Positions 1-8,547 of a stretch of 47,523 bases of DNA are shown here, piece after piece. A model generated the notes under the pieces. That model had not been told where the DNA came from. It ran no database searches and saw nothing but the letters and a program-made list of their open reading frames with translations. The stretch is from an uncultured Clostridiaceae bacterium (GTDB lineage Bacteria; Bacillota; Clostridia; TANB77; CAG-508), in contig CAOJVB010000011.1 of the NCBI GenBank assembly GCA_948444845.1, positions 1 through 47,523 on the forward strand, in the 5' to 3' direction. Every line of letters starts with the position of its first letter. Positions within the stretch are counted from its first letter, which is position 1. The position numbers were made by a program, and so were the translations under genes.

Positions 1-55
1 GAGCAACCGGCTCATAACCGGTGGGTCCAAGGTTCGAATCCTTGAGGGAGCACCA
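1..55 (+). tRNA. tRNA with CAT anticodon (Met or Ile2), 5' end cut by window edge
   Basis: The 3' two thirds of a tRNA are visible: anticodon stem ACCGG/CCGGT (6-10, 18-22) around loop CTCATAA with anticodon CAT at 13-15, a T arm CAAGG-TTCGAAT-CCTTG (28-44), the 3' acceptor strand and an encoded CCA at 53-55. The anticodon stem lacks the three stacked G-C pairs of initiator tRNA, so elongator Met or lysidine-modified Ile2 is likely; the two cannot be separated without the 5' part. Confidence 0.9.
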
Positions 56-78
56 TTTTTTATTTTAAACATATATAT

Positions 79-387
79 GGGTAGGTGGCCGAGTGGCTAA
101 AGGCGGCAGACTGTGGTCTTTGGTTTAAATCCAAACCTAAACTTGCAGCTCTTATTAGCAATAATAAGATGAACACCGGGCTAATTCGGGGAACTCTTAA
201 CAGTTAGGCTGATGACAATCCCGAGCTAGGAAATTATTTTCCGAGTGTAGAGACTTTATACCTGGTATCTTAAAAAAGATAAAGAGAAAGTCCAGACTAC
301 AAACATTAAAAATGGTAGTGAAAACTATAGTAGTAAGAAATCTGTTCTCATACGAGTACGATGGTTCGAATCCATCCCTGCCCACCA
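79..387 (+). tRNA. tRNA-Tyr (GTA) gene interrupted by a group I intron
   Basis: Exon 1 (79-114) and exon 2 (338-387) join to a complete class II tRNA. The acceptor stem GGGTAGG pairs with CCTGCCC (377-383), the anticodon stem GCAGA (106-110) pairs with TCTGT (341-345), and the spliced loop is CT-GTA-AA, giving anticodon GTA. The variable arm is long (346-359), the T arm is GATGG-TTCGAAT-CCATC and CCA is encoded (385-387). The long variable arm with a GTA anticodon identifies bacterial tRNA-Tyr. The split falls inside the anticodon, after the T of GTA. Without splicing the tRNA could not fold an anticodon loop. Confidence 0.9.
115..337 (+). mobile_element. Group I self-splicing intron in the tRNA-Tyr anticodon loop
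   Basis: The 223-nt insert has the conserved core of small bacterial tRNA group I introns: a P-like element at about 184-195 (AATTCGGGGAAC), a Q-like AATCCCGAGC at about 217-226, an R-like GTGTAGAGACT at about 245-255 and an S-like AGAAAGTCC near 285-293. Exon 1 ends in T and the intron ends in G (337), as required for group I splicing. GCAG at 145-148 can pair with exon bases CTGT (111-114) to form P1 with the usual U-G pair at the splice site. There is no ORF inside. Core structure was judged by eye, not folded. Confidence 0.85.
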
Positions 388-457
388 GAATACAAGGAAA
401 CTTGTATTTTATTTTTACATCATAAACAAACAAAAATTTGCAAAAAAAGAAGTTGCA

Positions 458-862
458 ATGTATTTTAAAAGTAATAAAGAAAAAGGAAATACACGATTAG
501 GAATAGCTATAGCATATTATAGTTCTAATGGTTATATTGTTTCGATTCCATTAAATGATATACAAGATTATGATTTAATAGTAGATAAAGCTAATGAACT
601 AAAAAGGATACAGGTAAAGGCTATATTATGCAGAACAAAATGTAATGTATATTAAATTGCATTAAAGAGTTGTGGTGGAACAAAAGGAAAAACATATACA
701 ACATTAATAGATACAAAAATTGATGAACTTTTTGTAATTAATGATAAATTAGATATTTATATTATTCAAATAGAAAAGATAAATAATAAGTCTACATTAA
801 ATTTATGCGATAAATATAAAATATACAAGGTAGAAAAGAGTTTGGATAGTAAATTAGATTAA
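458..862 (+). pseudogene. Broken intron-associated PD-(D/E)XK homing endonuclease
   Basis: One reading frame runs from ATG 458 to TAA 860-862, interrupted by a TAA at 653-655 after 65 codons. The first part has KGNTRLGIA, then IPLNDIQDYDLIVD and RIQVK, matching the small group I intron-associated PD-(D/E)XK endonuclease family (I-Ssp6803I type) with the catalytic D and Q/E-x-K. After the stop the same frame continues with SCGGTKGKTY and KIDELFV, the expected C-terminal half. A single CAA-to-TAA change would explain the break. It lies 70 bp downstream of the intron-bearing tRNA, outside the intron. Likely a free-standing partner of that intron, now inactive unless the stop is read through. Confidence 0.75.
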
Positions 863-946
863 TTACAGTATTAGAATATATGAAAAGAAATATGAACTTG
901 CAAGAAAATTTAAAGAAATTTTCAATACAAGATTACATAAAACGAT

Positions 947-975
947 TTGACACAACAAAAATTAAATGCTATAAT
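947..975 (+). promoter_or_regulatory. Sigma-A promoter of the aspS T-box transcript
   Basis: TTGACA at 947-952 and TATAAT at 970-975 with a 17-bp spacer, a perfect consensus. It lies directly upstream of the T-box leader. Confidence 0.9.
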
Positions 976-982
976 AGAAACA

Positions 983-1268
983 TATTAAAGGAAGGTGATT
1001 ACTATGGATAATTCTGACAATAGTGACAATAATAATTTAAAATGATTATTACAAAAATTATTTTGTGATGAAGATGAAAAGCTGTAAAGGTTACTAGTAG
1101 AGAATAAGGGTCAGCGGCTGAAAGCCCTTTTAGAAAACGTACATAACTGAAACACATTGGAGTGAAATAATTTTTAAAGAGTGGAAAGAATAAAACTTTC
1201 AATCTGGGTGGTACCGCGGATATTAATATATATTCGTCCCTGCAATTTTAAGCAGTGGGCGTTTTTTT
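983..1268 (+). promoter_or_regulatory. T-box riboswitch leader of aspS with terminator
   Basis: The leader carries the conserved T-box antiterminator sequence GTGGTACCGCGG at 1208-1219, followed by a competing terminator hairpin (1235-1260) and a T run (1262-1268). Upstream (about 990-1180) is a structured stem I region. The GAC triplets at about 1015-1017 and 1024-1026 are candidate specifier codons for Asp, but I cannot place the specifier loop with certainty. Uncharged tRNA-Asp would favour read-through into aspS. Confidence 0.88.
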
Positions 1269-1356
1269 GTGGAATAAAGAAAAAGAGGTAATTCAAATTT
1301 TTTACGAGCCTTTTGTTCTACAAAAAACGTTCAAGGCTATTGAAGGAGGAATAAAA

Positions 1357-3114
1357 ATGAAAGAATACAGAACACACTATTGTGATGAAATTAGGACAAA
1401 AGATGTTGGACAGAAAGTACGAATTGCAGGATTCGTAGAAACAATTAGAGATTTAGGAGGATTAGTATTTTTAGACATACGAGATATGTATGGAATAACA
1501 CAAGTAGTTACATCAGCTGAATGTGAAGAGATAGACAGAATTTCACATATTCCAGTACAATCAGTAGTTACAGTATATGGGACAGTAAGAGAAAGATCAG
1601 AAGATACAATTAACCTAAAATTAAAGACAGGTAAAGTAGAAATTTATATTGAAGAAATAAAAATATTAGGAAAAAGAACAAAAACTTTACCATTTGAAAT
1701 TGATGGAGACACACCAGTCAGAGAGGATTTAAGATTAAAATACAGATACCTAGATATAAGGTCAGAAAAACTAAGAGAAAATTTAAAATTAAGAGCTAAA
1801 GTGATTCAATTTCTAAGAGAGCAAATGATAGAAAAAGATTTCTTAGAAGTTCAAACACCAATATTAACAGCTTCTTCACCAGAAGGAGCACGAGACTATT
1901 TAGTTCCAAGTAGATTGCATAAAGGAAAATTTTATGCTCTCCCACAAGCACCACAGCAATTCAAACAATTGCTAATGGTTGGAGGTATAGATAAATATTT
2001 TCAAATAGCACCATGTTTTAGAGATGAAGATGCAAGAGCAGATAGAGTGCCAGGAGAATTCTATCAATTAGATATGGAAATGGCGTATAGCACACAAGAA
2101 GATGTTTTTAAAGTAATGGAACCAATAATGTATGAAACATTCAAGAAATTTTCTAAAAAGCAAGTTTCAGAATATCCATTTAAGCAAATTACGTATAAAG
2201 AAGCTATGGCAAAATATGGAACTGATAAACCAGATTTAAGAAATCCATTAGAAATAGTTGATGTAACAGATTTATTTAAGAATATCAATTTGAAAGCATT
2301 TGAAGGACAAATGGTTAGAATAATAGCAGGCTATGATGTAAAAGAAAAGTCAAGAAGCTTTTTTGAAGGGATGACAGATTATGCAATAAAAGAACTTAAA
2401 GCTAAAGGCTTAGCATGGCTTAGAATTATGGACGATTTAAGCCTGCAAGGACCAATTGCTAAATTTATTCCAGAAGAAGCTAAAATAGAAATGTTAAAAA
2501 GAACAGGTGCCAAAGAAGGCGATTGCTTATTCTTTATTGCCGAATATCCTAAAGTAGTCGATAAATTAGCAGGAGCTATTCGTGATGAATTAGGTAAAAG
2601 ATTGGATTTAATAGATGATACTAAAATAGAATTTTGTTGGATAACAGACTTCCCTATGTATGAATATGATGAAAAAGGAAAATTAACATTTTGTCATAAC
2701 CCATTTTCAATGCCACAAGGTGGATTAGAAGCATTAGAATCGGAAGATCCTTTATCAATAGTTGCATATCAATACGATTTAGTATGTAATGGAGTAGAAT
2801 TAGCTTCAGGCGCAGTTAGAAATCATGATCCTGAAATAATGATAAAAGCATTTGAAAAGGTAGGATATGATAGAAAATATATCGAAGAAAAATTTACTGC
2901 AATGTTTTCAGCATTCCAATTTGGAGCACCACCTCACGCAGGAATGGCACCAGGAATAGATAGAATGTTAATGCTACTTACTGACAGTGAATCTATTAGA
3001 GAAGTTATTGCATTCCCATTAAGTGGAAAAGCAGAAGACTTGATGATGGGAGCACCAGGAATTGTTACAAATGAACAATTAAGGGAATTGCATTTAAAAA
3101 TAGCAGAAATATAG
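1357..3114 (+). CDS. aspS: Aspartyl-tRNA synthetase
   Basis: Class II aspartyl-tRNA synthetase of the bacterial type (585 aa) that charges tRNA-Asp in the cytosol. The N-terminal OB fold (about 1-110) precedes the catalytic core with motif 2 FRDEDARADR, the bacterial GAD insertion domain (about 285-420) and motif 3 GMAPGIDRMLML near the C terminus. The ATG at 1357 follows AAGGAGGAATAAAA, so the longer in-frame extension back to 1255, which would start inside the T-box terminator, is not used. Expression is controlled by the T-box just upstream. With gatCAB close by, the enzyme may be non-discriminating and also form Asp-tRNA-Asn; the sequence alone does not decide this. Confidence 0.97.
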   Translation: MKEYRTHYCDEIRTKDVGQKVRIAGFVETIRDLGGLVFLDIRDMYGITQVVTSAECEEIDRISHIPVQSVVTVYGTVRERSEDTINLKLKTGKVEIYIEEIKILGKRTKTLPFEIDGDTPVREDLRLKYRYLDIRSEKLRENLKLRAKVIQFLREQMIEKDFLEVQTPILTASSPEGARDYLVPSRLHKGKFYALPQAPQQFKQLLMVGGIDKYFQIAPCFRDEDARADRVPGEFYQLDMEMAYSTQEDVFKVMEPIMYETFKKFSKKQVSEYPFKQITYKEAMAKYGTDKPDLRNPLEIVDVTDLFKNINLKAFEGQMVRIIAGYDVKEKSRSFFEGMTDYAIKELKAKGLAWLRIMDDLSLQGPIAKFIPEEAKIEMLKRTGAKEGDCLFFIAEYPKVVDKLAGAIRDELGKRLDLIDDTKIEFCWITDFPMYEYDEKGKLTFCHNPFSMPQGGLEALESEDPLSIVAYQYDLVCNGVELASGAVRNHDPEIMIKAFEKVGYDRKYIEEKFTAMFSAFQFGAPPHAGMAPGIDRMLMLLTDSESIREVIAFPLSGKAEDLMMGAPGIVTNEQLRELHLKIAEI

Positions 3115-3116
3115 AA

Positions 3117-3245
3117 ATATTATTAGACACATTACCATTTTTTAAAAGTGCAATTAAGATGTATAAAAAAATGGGATTTTATGAAATCGAACAATACAAT
3201 GATAGCCAAATGAAAGAAGCGGTCTACTTAAAATTAGATTTATAG
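3117..3245 (+). pseudogene. C-terminal remnant of a GNAT acetyltransferase
   Basis: A 42-codon open frame without a start, beginning at the aspS stop codon and ending at TAG 3243-3245. It reads ILLDTLPFFKSAIKMY, KKMGFYEIEQY and YLKLDL, the typical end of a GNAT N-acetyltransferase (LDT...A...LYEKLGF...). The acetyl-CoA-binding part is missing, so this is the tail of a deleted gene left next to aspS. Confidence 0.7.
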
Positions 3246-3356
3246 TAATAAAAAATTATATCATATATGTGCATATTTTAAATATGTAGTAGAGGGGTGT
3301 TTTGAAAATAACAAAATACAAGAAATAAATGGCATCAAAAACTTGTAAAAAAACTA

Positions 3357-3385
3357 TTGACTATTTAAAACAAATGTTTTATAAT
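3357..3385 (+). promoter_or_regulatory. Sigma-A-type promoter
   Basis: TTGACT (3357-3362), 17-bp spacer, TATAAT (3380-3385). It sits upstream of the ORF6N remnant and probably served that gene. Confidence 0.7.
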
Positions 3386-3468
3386 GTAGCAAAAATAAAA
3401 CAATAAATGCACCAAAAAATGAAGTAAAAGAAGAAATATAAATATTTTATTTGGAGGTGTATTTTTTT

Positions 3469-3844
3469 ATGGAAGAAAATAAACTAATAAAAACAGAAGA
3501 AGATATGGAGATATATGATAAAGAAAAATAATAGGAGAGGGCAACATAGAAAATATATGCCATATGCATTTACAGAACAAGGAATAGCAATGCTTTCAGG
3601 AATTTTAAAAAGCGATGTTGCAATAAAAGTAAGCATAAATATTATAGAAAAATTTAATAAACAATATCCAATTTTAAAGATAGCAAAAACAAATGTATTT
3701 CATGATAGATTCATAGTAATAGATAGTAAAGATTTATACCACATAGGAGCATCTTTAAAGGATTTAGGAAAGAAGTGCTTTGGAATTAATAAAATAGAAG
3801 ATATGAATTTTATAGAAAACATAAAAAATAACATAGAAATATAG
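3469..3844 (+). pseudogene. Remnant of an ORF6N-domain protein (internal deletions)
   Basis: A good ribosome site (TTGGAGGTG) and ATG at 3469 start a 20-codon frame that ends at 3531. A second frame (from about 3515) continues with [20 protein letters not shown], the end of an ORF6N DNA-binding domain, and then jumps to FHDRFIVID and [13 protein letters not shown], the C-terminal PLD-like part of the same family. Most of the ORF6N domain and the linker are missing, and the halves are in different frames. ORF6N proteins are common on phages and mobile islands. The break is not at a CGG codon, so it differs from the recoded genes elsewhere in the window. Confidence 0.7.
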
Positions 3845-3863
3845 TGTTTTTTTTATCAGATAC

Positions 3864-3892
3864 TTGTAATATTACCAAAAAAAGGATATAAT
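3864..3892 (+). promoter_or_regulatory. Promoter of the gatCAB operon
   Basis: TTGTAA (3864-3869), 17-bp spacer, TATAAT (3887-3892), followed 57 bp later by the gatC start. Confidence 0.75.
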
Positions 3893-3949
3893 AAAACTCA
3901 AAGTTTACTTAGAAAAAAGCCAGTTTAAAGAAAATAGGAGATGAAAAAT

Positions 3950-4237
3950 ATGAAAGTAAGTAAAGAAGAAATTTTGCATATAGCAAAACTTGCAAATTTA
4001 AATTTAAAAGAAGAAGAAATAGATACATATTTACTACATTTACAAGATATTTTAAATTTTGCAAACATAGTAAATAATGCACCAGTAGAAGGCTTATCAG
4101 AAACAATAGGTGCAAATAAAAATTATAATGTATTTAGAAAAGATGAAATAATAAATTTTGAAGATAACGAAGCGTTACTAGCAAACGCACCAGAAAAAGA
4201 AAGAAATATGTTCAAAATACCAAAAGTAATACAATAG
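3950..4237 (+). CDS. gatC: Asp/Glu-tRNA amidotransferase subunit C
   Basis: Small subunit (95 aa) of the GatCAB complex that converts Glu-tRNA-Gln and Asp-tRNA-Asn to the amidated forms; GatC wraps around and stabilises the GatA-GatB interface. The sequence has the family start VSKEEILHIAKLANL and the C-terminal part with LLANAPEKERNMFKIPKV. The ATG at 3950 is 10 bp after AGGAG (3936-3940); the upstream ATG at 3941 abuts that site and is rejected. First gene of gatC-gatA-gatB, separated from gatA by an inverted repeat. Confidence 0.95.
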   Translation: MKVSKEEILHIAKLANLNLKEEEIDTYLLHLQDILNFANIVNNAPVEGLSETIGANKNYNVFRKDEIINFEDNEALLANAPEKERNMFKIPKVIQ

Positions 4238-4360
4238 GAAGTCAGAAATCAGAAGTCAGAAGTCAGAAAATAGGATTGTAGGGGAGACTATTAGTCGTCC
4301 GCTCTTCGAAGAAATTACCCTAAATTCCGACCTCCGACCTCTGACCTCTGACCTCTATAA
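4238..4360 (+). repeat. Intergenic inverted repeat, family A (GAAGTCAGA type)
   Basis: Repeated 7-mers (GAAGTCA, then TCTGACC in inverted orientation) form two arms, about 4238-4268 and 4335-4356. Between them lies a family B piece (TTGTAGGGGAGACTATTAG) and the palindrome-like CTTCGAAG. Similar units occur at about 12245-12340, 12927-13058, 32578-32640 and 40048-40100, always just upstream of a ribosome site. Confidence 0.8.
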
Positions 4361-4374
4361 TAGGGAGGATACAA

Positions 4375-5847
4375 ATGGAAATCACAAAGTTAACCGTTCA
4401 CGAATTAAAAGAAAAGTTAGCAAATAAAGAACTAACAATAACTGAAATAACAAAAGCCTATATTGATAGAATAAATGAAAAAGAGAAAGATATTGGAGCT
4501 TTTGTAACCACATTAGAAGAACAAAGCTTACAAAAAGCAAAAGAAATAGAAGAAAAAGTAAAAGCGAACGAAATAAAAGGAGCTTTAGCAGGTATTCCAA
4601 TAGGAATAAAAGATAATATTTGTACAAAAGGAATACATACAACATGTAGCTCAAAAATGTTAGAGAACTTTATTTCACCATATGATGCAACAGTCATGGA
4701 AAAAATAAATAACGAGAACATGATAAATTTAGGAAAACTAAACATGGACGAGTTTGCAATGGGAGGTTCAACAGAATATTCAGCATTTCATGTAACTAAA
4801 AATCCATGGAACCTAAACAAAGTACCAGGAGGTTCATCAGGAGGAAGCGCAGCAGCAGTTGCATCTGGAATGGTGCCTTGGGCCTTAGGTTCAGATACAG
4901 GTGGTTCAATTCGTCAGCCAGCATCTTTTTGTGGAGTAGTAGGAATGAAACCAACATATGGCTTAGTTTCTCGTTATGGCTTAGTAGCATTTGCATCATC
5001 ACTAGACCAAATAGGACCAATAACAAAAGACGTAGAAGACTGCGCTATGCTTTTAAACGTAATAACAGGACATGATGAAAAAGACTCAACATCAGAAAAT
5101 AGAGAAAAAGTAGATTACACATTAAGCCTAAAAAATGATGTAAAAGGAATGAAAATAGGAGTTCCAAAAGAATTCTTTGGAGAAGGAATTGGGCCAGAGG
5201 TAAAACAAAAGTTAGAAGAAGCAATAGAAAAATACAAAGAACTAGGAGCAGAAGTAGAAGAATTCTCATTAGATATTGCAAACTATGCCTTAGCAACATA
5301 CTACATAATAGCATGTGCAGAAGCAAGTTCAAACTTAGGAAGATTTGACGGAATTCGTTATGGATACAGAACACCAAACTATGATAACCTAAAAGATATA
5401 TACAAAAACTCAAGAAGTGAAGCATTTGGAAGTGAAGTAAAAAGAAGAATAATACTAGGAACTTATGTACTATCATCAGGATATTATGATGCATACTACA
5501 AAAAAGCACAACAAGTACGTACATTAGTGCAATCAAAATTTGATGAAGCCTTCAGTAAATATGATGTAATATTAACACCAACATCACCAACAACAGCATT
5601 TAACATAGGTGAGAAAAAGGAAAATCCACTAGAAATGTACTTGGCCGATATATGCACAGTATCAGTAAATATAGCAGGACTTCCAGGAATATCAATTCCA
5701 TGTGGAGTAGATAAAGAAGGAATGCCAATAGGAATGCAATTAATAGGGCAAAAATTCAGTGAAGAAACCTTATTAAATGCAGCATATACATTTGAACAAG
5801 CTATAAAATTTAGAGAGAATTATAAACCAGAATTTAAAAATAAATAG
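4375..5847 (+). CDS. gatA: Asp/Glu-tRNA amidotransferase subunit A
   Basis: Amidase-signature subunit (490 aa) that releases ammonia from glutamine for transfer to tRNA-bound Glu or Asp on GatB. The catalytic Ser-cisSer-Lys triad is present at the positions known from Staphylococcus GatA: K79 (IPIGIKDNI), S154 (PGGSSGGS) and S178 ([11 protein letters not shown]). Length is normal for the family. The ATG at 4375 follows AGGGAGGATACAA. Middle gene of gatCAB. Its CGG triplets fall only out of frame (GAC GGA). Confidence 0.98.
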   Translation: MEITKLTVHELKEKLANKELTITEITKAYIDRINEKEKDIGAFVTTLEEQSLQKAKEIEEKVKANEIKGALAGIPIGIKDNICTKGIHTTCSSKMLENFISPYDATVMEKINNENMINLGKLNMDEFAMGGSTEYSAFHVTKNPWNLNKVPGGSSGGSAAAVASGMVPWALGSDTGGSIRQPASFCGVVGMKPTYGLVSRYGLVAFASSLDQIGPITKDVEDCAMLLNVITGHDEKDSTSENREKVDYTLSLKNDVKGMKIGVPKEFFGEGIGPEVKQKLEEAIEKYKELGAEVEEFSLDIANYALATYYIIACAEASSNLGRFDGIRYGYRTPNYDNLKDIYKNSRSEAFGSEVKRRIILGTYVLSSGYYDAYYKKAQQVRTLVQSKFDEAFSKYDVILTPTSPTTAFNIGEKKENPLEMYLADICTVSVNIAGLPGISIPCGVDKEGMPIGMQLIGQKFSEETLLNAAYTFEQAIKFRENYKPEFKNK

Positions 5848-5860
5848 AGCAAATTAAGTT

Positions 5861-5985
5861 GTAGGGGTCTCACCTATGGGAGTCCCGCACTTCGAAGAAA
5901 AGAATTAAATGAATAATTAATAATGAATAGTGAAGAGTGAATAATACATGCTTCGCATGAGTGAATAGTACACGCTTCGCTTGAA
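5861..5985 (+). repeat. Intergenic repeat-rich spacer between gatA and gatB
   Basis: Holds a family B piece (GTTGTAGGGGTCTCACC with inverted GGGAGTCCC) followed by CTTCGAAG and two short units CATGCTTCGCATGAGTG and CACGCTTCGCTTGAAG. No coding potential is visible. Confidence 0.6.
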
Positions 5986-5999
5986 GGGGGGAACAATAG

Positions 6000-7442
6000 A
6001 TGTCAAAAGAAGACTATGAAATAGTAATAGGACTTGAAGTACATGCAGAACTTTCTACAAAAACAAAAATCTTTTGTAGTTGCAAAAATGAATTTGGAGC
6101 AGAGCCTAATACACATATTTGTCCAGTTTGTATGGGAATGCCAGGAGCTCTACCAGTACTTAATGAAAAAGTTGTAGAATATGCAGTAAAAGCAGGTATT
6201 GCTACAAATTGTGAAATTTCAAGAAATAGTAAAAATGATAGAAAAAACTATTTTTATCCAGATACTCCAAAGGCATACCAAATATCTCAATTTGATAAAC
6301 CACTTTGCGAAAATGGATATATAGAAATAGAAGATGAAAATGGAGAAAAGAAGAAAATAGGAATAACTCGTATACATATAGAAGATGATGCTGCAAAACT
6401 AAATCATAATGAATTTGGTGGAGGAAGCCTAGTAGACTTAAACAGAGCTGGAGTTCCACTAATAGAAACTGTATCAGAGCCAGATATGCGTAACAGTAAA
6501 GAAGTAGAAAATTACTTAAGAAAACTAAAATCTATATATGAATATATAGAAGTATCAGACTGTAAAATGCAAGAAGGTTCATTTAGAGCAGATATAAATC
6601 TTTCTGTAAGAAAAAAAGGAGCAAAAGAATTTGGAACACGTACAGAAATGAAAAATATGAGTTCATTTAGAAGCATAGTAAGAGCAATAGAATATGAAGC
6701 AGATAGACAAATAGATATAATAGAAGAAGGCGGAAAAATAGAACAAGAAACACGAAGATGGGATGATGTGTCAGGAAAAACATTTTCAATGAGAGATAAA
6801 GAAGATGCCCAAGACTACCGTTACTTCCCAGATCCAGACTTAATGGCAATAAGACTATCAGATGAATATATAGAAAATATAAAAAAGAACTTACCAGAAC
6901 TACCAGAAAGCAGAAAAGCAAGATATATAAATGAAATAGGCTTATCAGAAAAAGACGCTAACTTACTTACAGCTTCAAAACATCTATCAAATATGTTTGA
7001 AGAAGCAAGTAACATTTGTAAAAATCATAAACAAGTAGCAAACTGGCTATTATCAGATGTTTCAAGAATTCTAAATGAAAAGGAAATGGAAGCAGAAGAA
7101 ATACCATTTACAGCAGAAGAGTTAGCAAAAATGATTACACTAATAGAAAAAGGAACAATAAGTAGTAGCTTAGGTAAAAAAGTAATAGAAGAACTATTCG
7201 AAAATCCAAAAGACCCAGAAGAAATAATAAAAGAAAAAGGCTGGATACAAATATCAGATGAAGGTGCAATAAAAGAAGTAGTACAAAAAATACTACAAGC
7301 AAACCCACAATCAGTAGAAGATTACAAAGCCGGAAAAGATAGAGCACTAGGTTTTCTAGTAGGTCAAGCAATGAAAGAAACAAAAGGAAAAGCAAACCCA
7401 CAAATGCTTAATAAGATGTTTATAGAGGAATTAAAAAAATAA
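6000..7442 (+). CDS. gatB: Asp/Glu-tRNA amidotransferase subunit B
   Basis: GatB (480 aa) binds misacylated tRNA, activates the side-chain carboxylate with ATP and transfers ammonia delivered from GatA. The N-terminal cradle has the family start EIVIGLEVHAEL and a zinc-site pattern of four cysteines (CSC...CPVC, about residues 26-44). The C-terminal YqeY-like tRNA-binding tail ends in KANPQMLNKMFIEELKK. The ATG at 6000 follows AGGGGGGAACAATAG. Last gene of the gatCAB operon; a bidirectional terminator follows at once. Confidence 0.98.
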   Translation: MSKEDYEIVIGLEVHAELSTKTKIFCSCKNEFGAEPNTHICPVCMGMPGALPVLNEKVVEYAVKAGIATNCEISRNSKNDRKNYFYPDTPKAYQISQFDKPLCENGYIEIEDENGEKKKIGITRIHIEDDAAKLNHNEFGGGSLVDLNRAGVPLIETVSEPDMRNSKEVENYLRKLKSIYEYIEVSDCKMQEGSFRADINLSVRKKGAKEFGTRTEMKNMSSFRSIVRAIEYEADRQIDIIEEGGKIEQETRRWDDVSGKTFSMRDKEDAQDYRYFPDPDLMAIRLSDEYIENIKKNLPELPESRKARYINEIGLSEKDANLLTASKHLSNMFEEASNICKNHKQVANWLLSDVSRILNEKEMEAEEIPFTAEELAKMITLIEKGTISSSLGKKVIEELFENPKDPEEIIKEKGWIQISDEGAIKEVVQKILQANPQSVEDYKAGKDRALGFLVGQAMKETKGKANPQMLNKMFIEELKK

Positions 7443-7473
7443 ATTAAAATGAGGAATTGCCTCATTTTAATTT
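7441..7473. terminator. Bidirectional terminator between gatB and the converging gene
   Basis: AAATTAAAATGAGG (7441-7454) pairs with CCTCATTTTAATTT (7460-7473) around a 5-nt loop; T-rich on one side and A-rich on the other. Confidence 0.85.
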
Positions 7474-7724
7474 ATTTCTTTTTGGACTGTATCAAAACCA
7501 ATACCGCAAATGAAAAATGCTACTGCAAAACTTAAAGATGTTCTAAATAGAGAAATTCCTATGTAAAATAAAGAAGGTAAGCTATAAAAAGCTTCATATG
7601 TAAGTAATATCATACTTGAAAGTATACAAACTATAAAAGAAAATACAAACCCAGCCTTCATTAATTTAACAACCTTAGCATCTAAATTTTTAACTTTATC
7701 TAATAAAATATTTACAAATTTCAT
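7467..7724 (-). CDS. Small membrane protein of unknown function
   Basis: An 85-aa protein with a basic N terminus (MKFVNILLDKVKNLDAKVVK) and two hydrophobic segments, roughly residues 25-45 and 52-74, consistent with a two-pass membrane protein. I do not recognise a family. A ribosome site (AGTGAGG) lies ahead of the start on the minus strand, and its end shares the terminator with gatB. Codon use resembles the neighbouring native genes. Confidence 0.65.
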   Translation of the reverse strand: MKFVNILLDKVKNLDAKVVKLMKAGFVFSFIVCILSSMILLTYEAFYSLPSLFYIGISLFRTSLSFAVAFFICGIGFDTVQKEIN

Positions 7725-7834
7725 AAATATACCTCACTTTTCTAATATCTTATAAATTTATATTAACATAAAACGATGACAAAATCAAAGGTAATTTATG
7801 GCAGATAATGTCGTAATTTAAAGATATATTTTTA

Positions 7835-7863
7835 TTGAATTATGTAAAAAACGATGCTATAAT
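7835..7863 (+). promoter_or_regulatory. Promoter of the DUF4160/DUF2442 pair
   Basis: TTGAAT (7835-7840), 17-bp spacer, TATAAT (7858-7863). Confidence 0.7.
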
Positions 7864-7984
7864 ATATAAGATTTTAATTCTCCAATATTTAAAAAATCTT
7901 TTAAATATTTCCCAATAAGTAAAAAAATTAGAAAAGGGATGAAAAAATGAAAATAAAATGTTATAATCAGAAAGGAGGAATCTT

Positions 7985-8242
7985 ATGCCAACAATAAGTA
8001 TGTTCTATGGCATTGTGATAAGAATGTATTATGATGATCATAACCCACCGCATTTTCATGCATTCTTTGGTGAGTACGAAGCTATATTTAACTTTGAAGG
8101 TGAAAAAATAGATGGAGAAATGCCAAATTTGAAAATAAAGTTAATCACAGCATGGGCATTAATACATAGAGAAGACTTAATGGCAAACTGGGAACTAGCT
8201 AAAGATAGTGAAAAGTTATATAATATAAATCCTCTAAATTAA
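7985..8242 (+). CDS. DUF4160 family protein
   Basis: An 85-aa protein with the DUF4160 signature IRMYYDDHNPPHFHAFFGE near residues 12-30, rich in conserved His and Asp, and a C-terminal WALIHREDLMANWELA. The start follows AAAGGAGGAATCTT. It is 15 bp upstream of a DUF2442 gene with a common promoter and terminator. This pairing is widespread and has been proposed to act as a toxin-antitoxin-like module, but the biochemical role is not established. Confidence 0.88.
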   Translation: MPTISMFYGIVIRMYYDDHNPPHFHAFFGEYEAIFNFEGEKIDGEMPNLKIKLITAWALIHREDLMANWELAKDSEKLYNINPLN

Positions 8243-8257
8243 ATAAAGGAGGTAGTC

Positions 8258-8494
8258 ATGAGAAAAATAGTAGATGTAGAAGTATTAGAAAATTATGAAT
8301 TATTACTTACTTTTGATAATGATGTGAAAAAAATAAAAGATATGAAGCCATATTTAGAAAAAGGGGTATTTAGAAAATTAAAAGATAAAGAAGTATTTAA
8401 TAAAGTGAAAATATCTTTTGGAACTATATCATGGGAAAATGACATTGATATGTGTGCAGATAGTTTATATGAAACAAGTGAAGAAGTTAAATAA
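8258..8494 (+). CDS. DUF2442 family protein
   Basis: A 78-aa protein matching DUF2442: VEVLENYELLLTFDNDVKK, then a central FRKLKDKEVFNKVKI and the family's IDMCADSLYE. The start follows AAAGGAGGTAGTC. Partner of the DUF4160 gene just upstream; by its small size and position it would be the antitoxin-like member if the pair is a toxin-antitoxin system, which is inference. Confidence 0.88.
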   Translation: MRKIVDVEVLENYELLLTFDNDVKKIKDMKPYLEKGVFRKLKDKEVFNKVKISFGTISWENDIDMCADSLYETSEEVK

Positions 8495-8500
8495 CTAAAC

Positions 8501-8539
8501 AAATGAACGAAGATTTTGATACAAAATCTTCGTTCATTT
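8501..8539 (+). terminator. Terminator after the DUF4160/DUF2442 pair
   Basis: Perfect 18-bp stem AAATGAACGAAGATTTTG (8501-8518) with its complement at 8522-8539, loop of 3 nt. Confidence 0.85.
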
Positions 8540-8547
8540 GCTTTATA

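Noticed and set aside
1255..1356. Upstream extension of AspS to 1255
   Set aside because: It would begin inside the T-box terminator hairpin; ATG 1357 has an AAGGAGG site.
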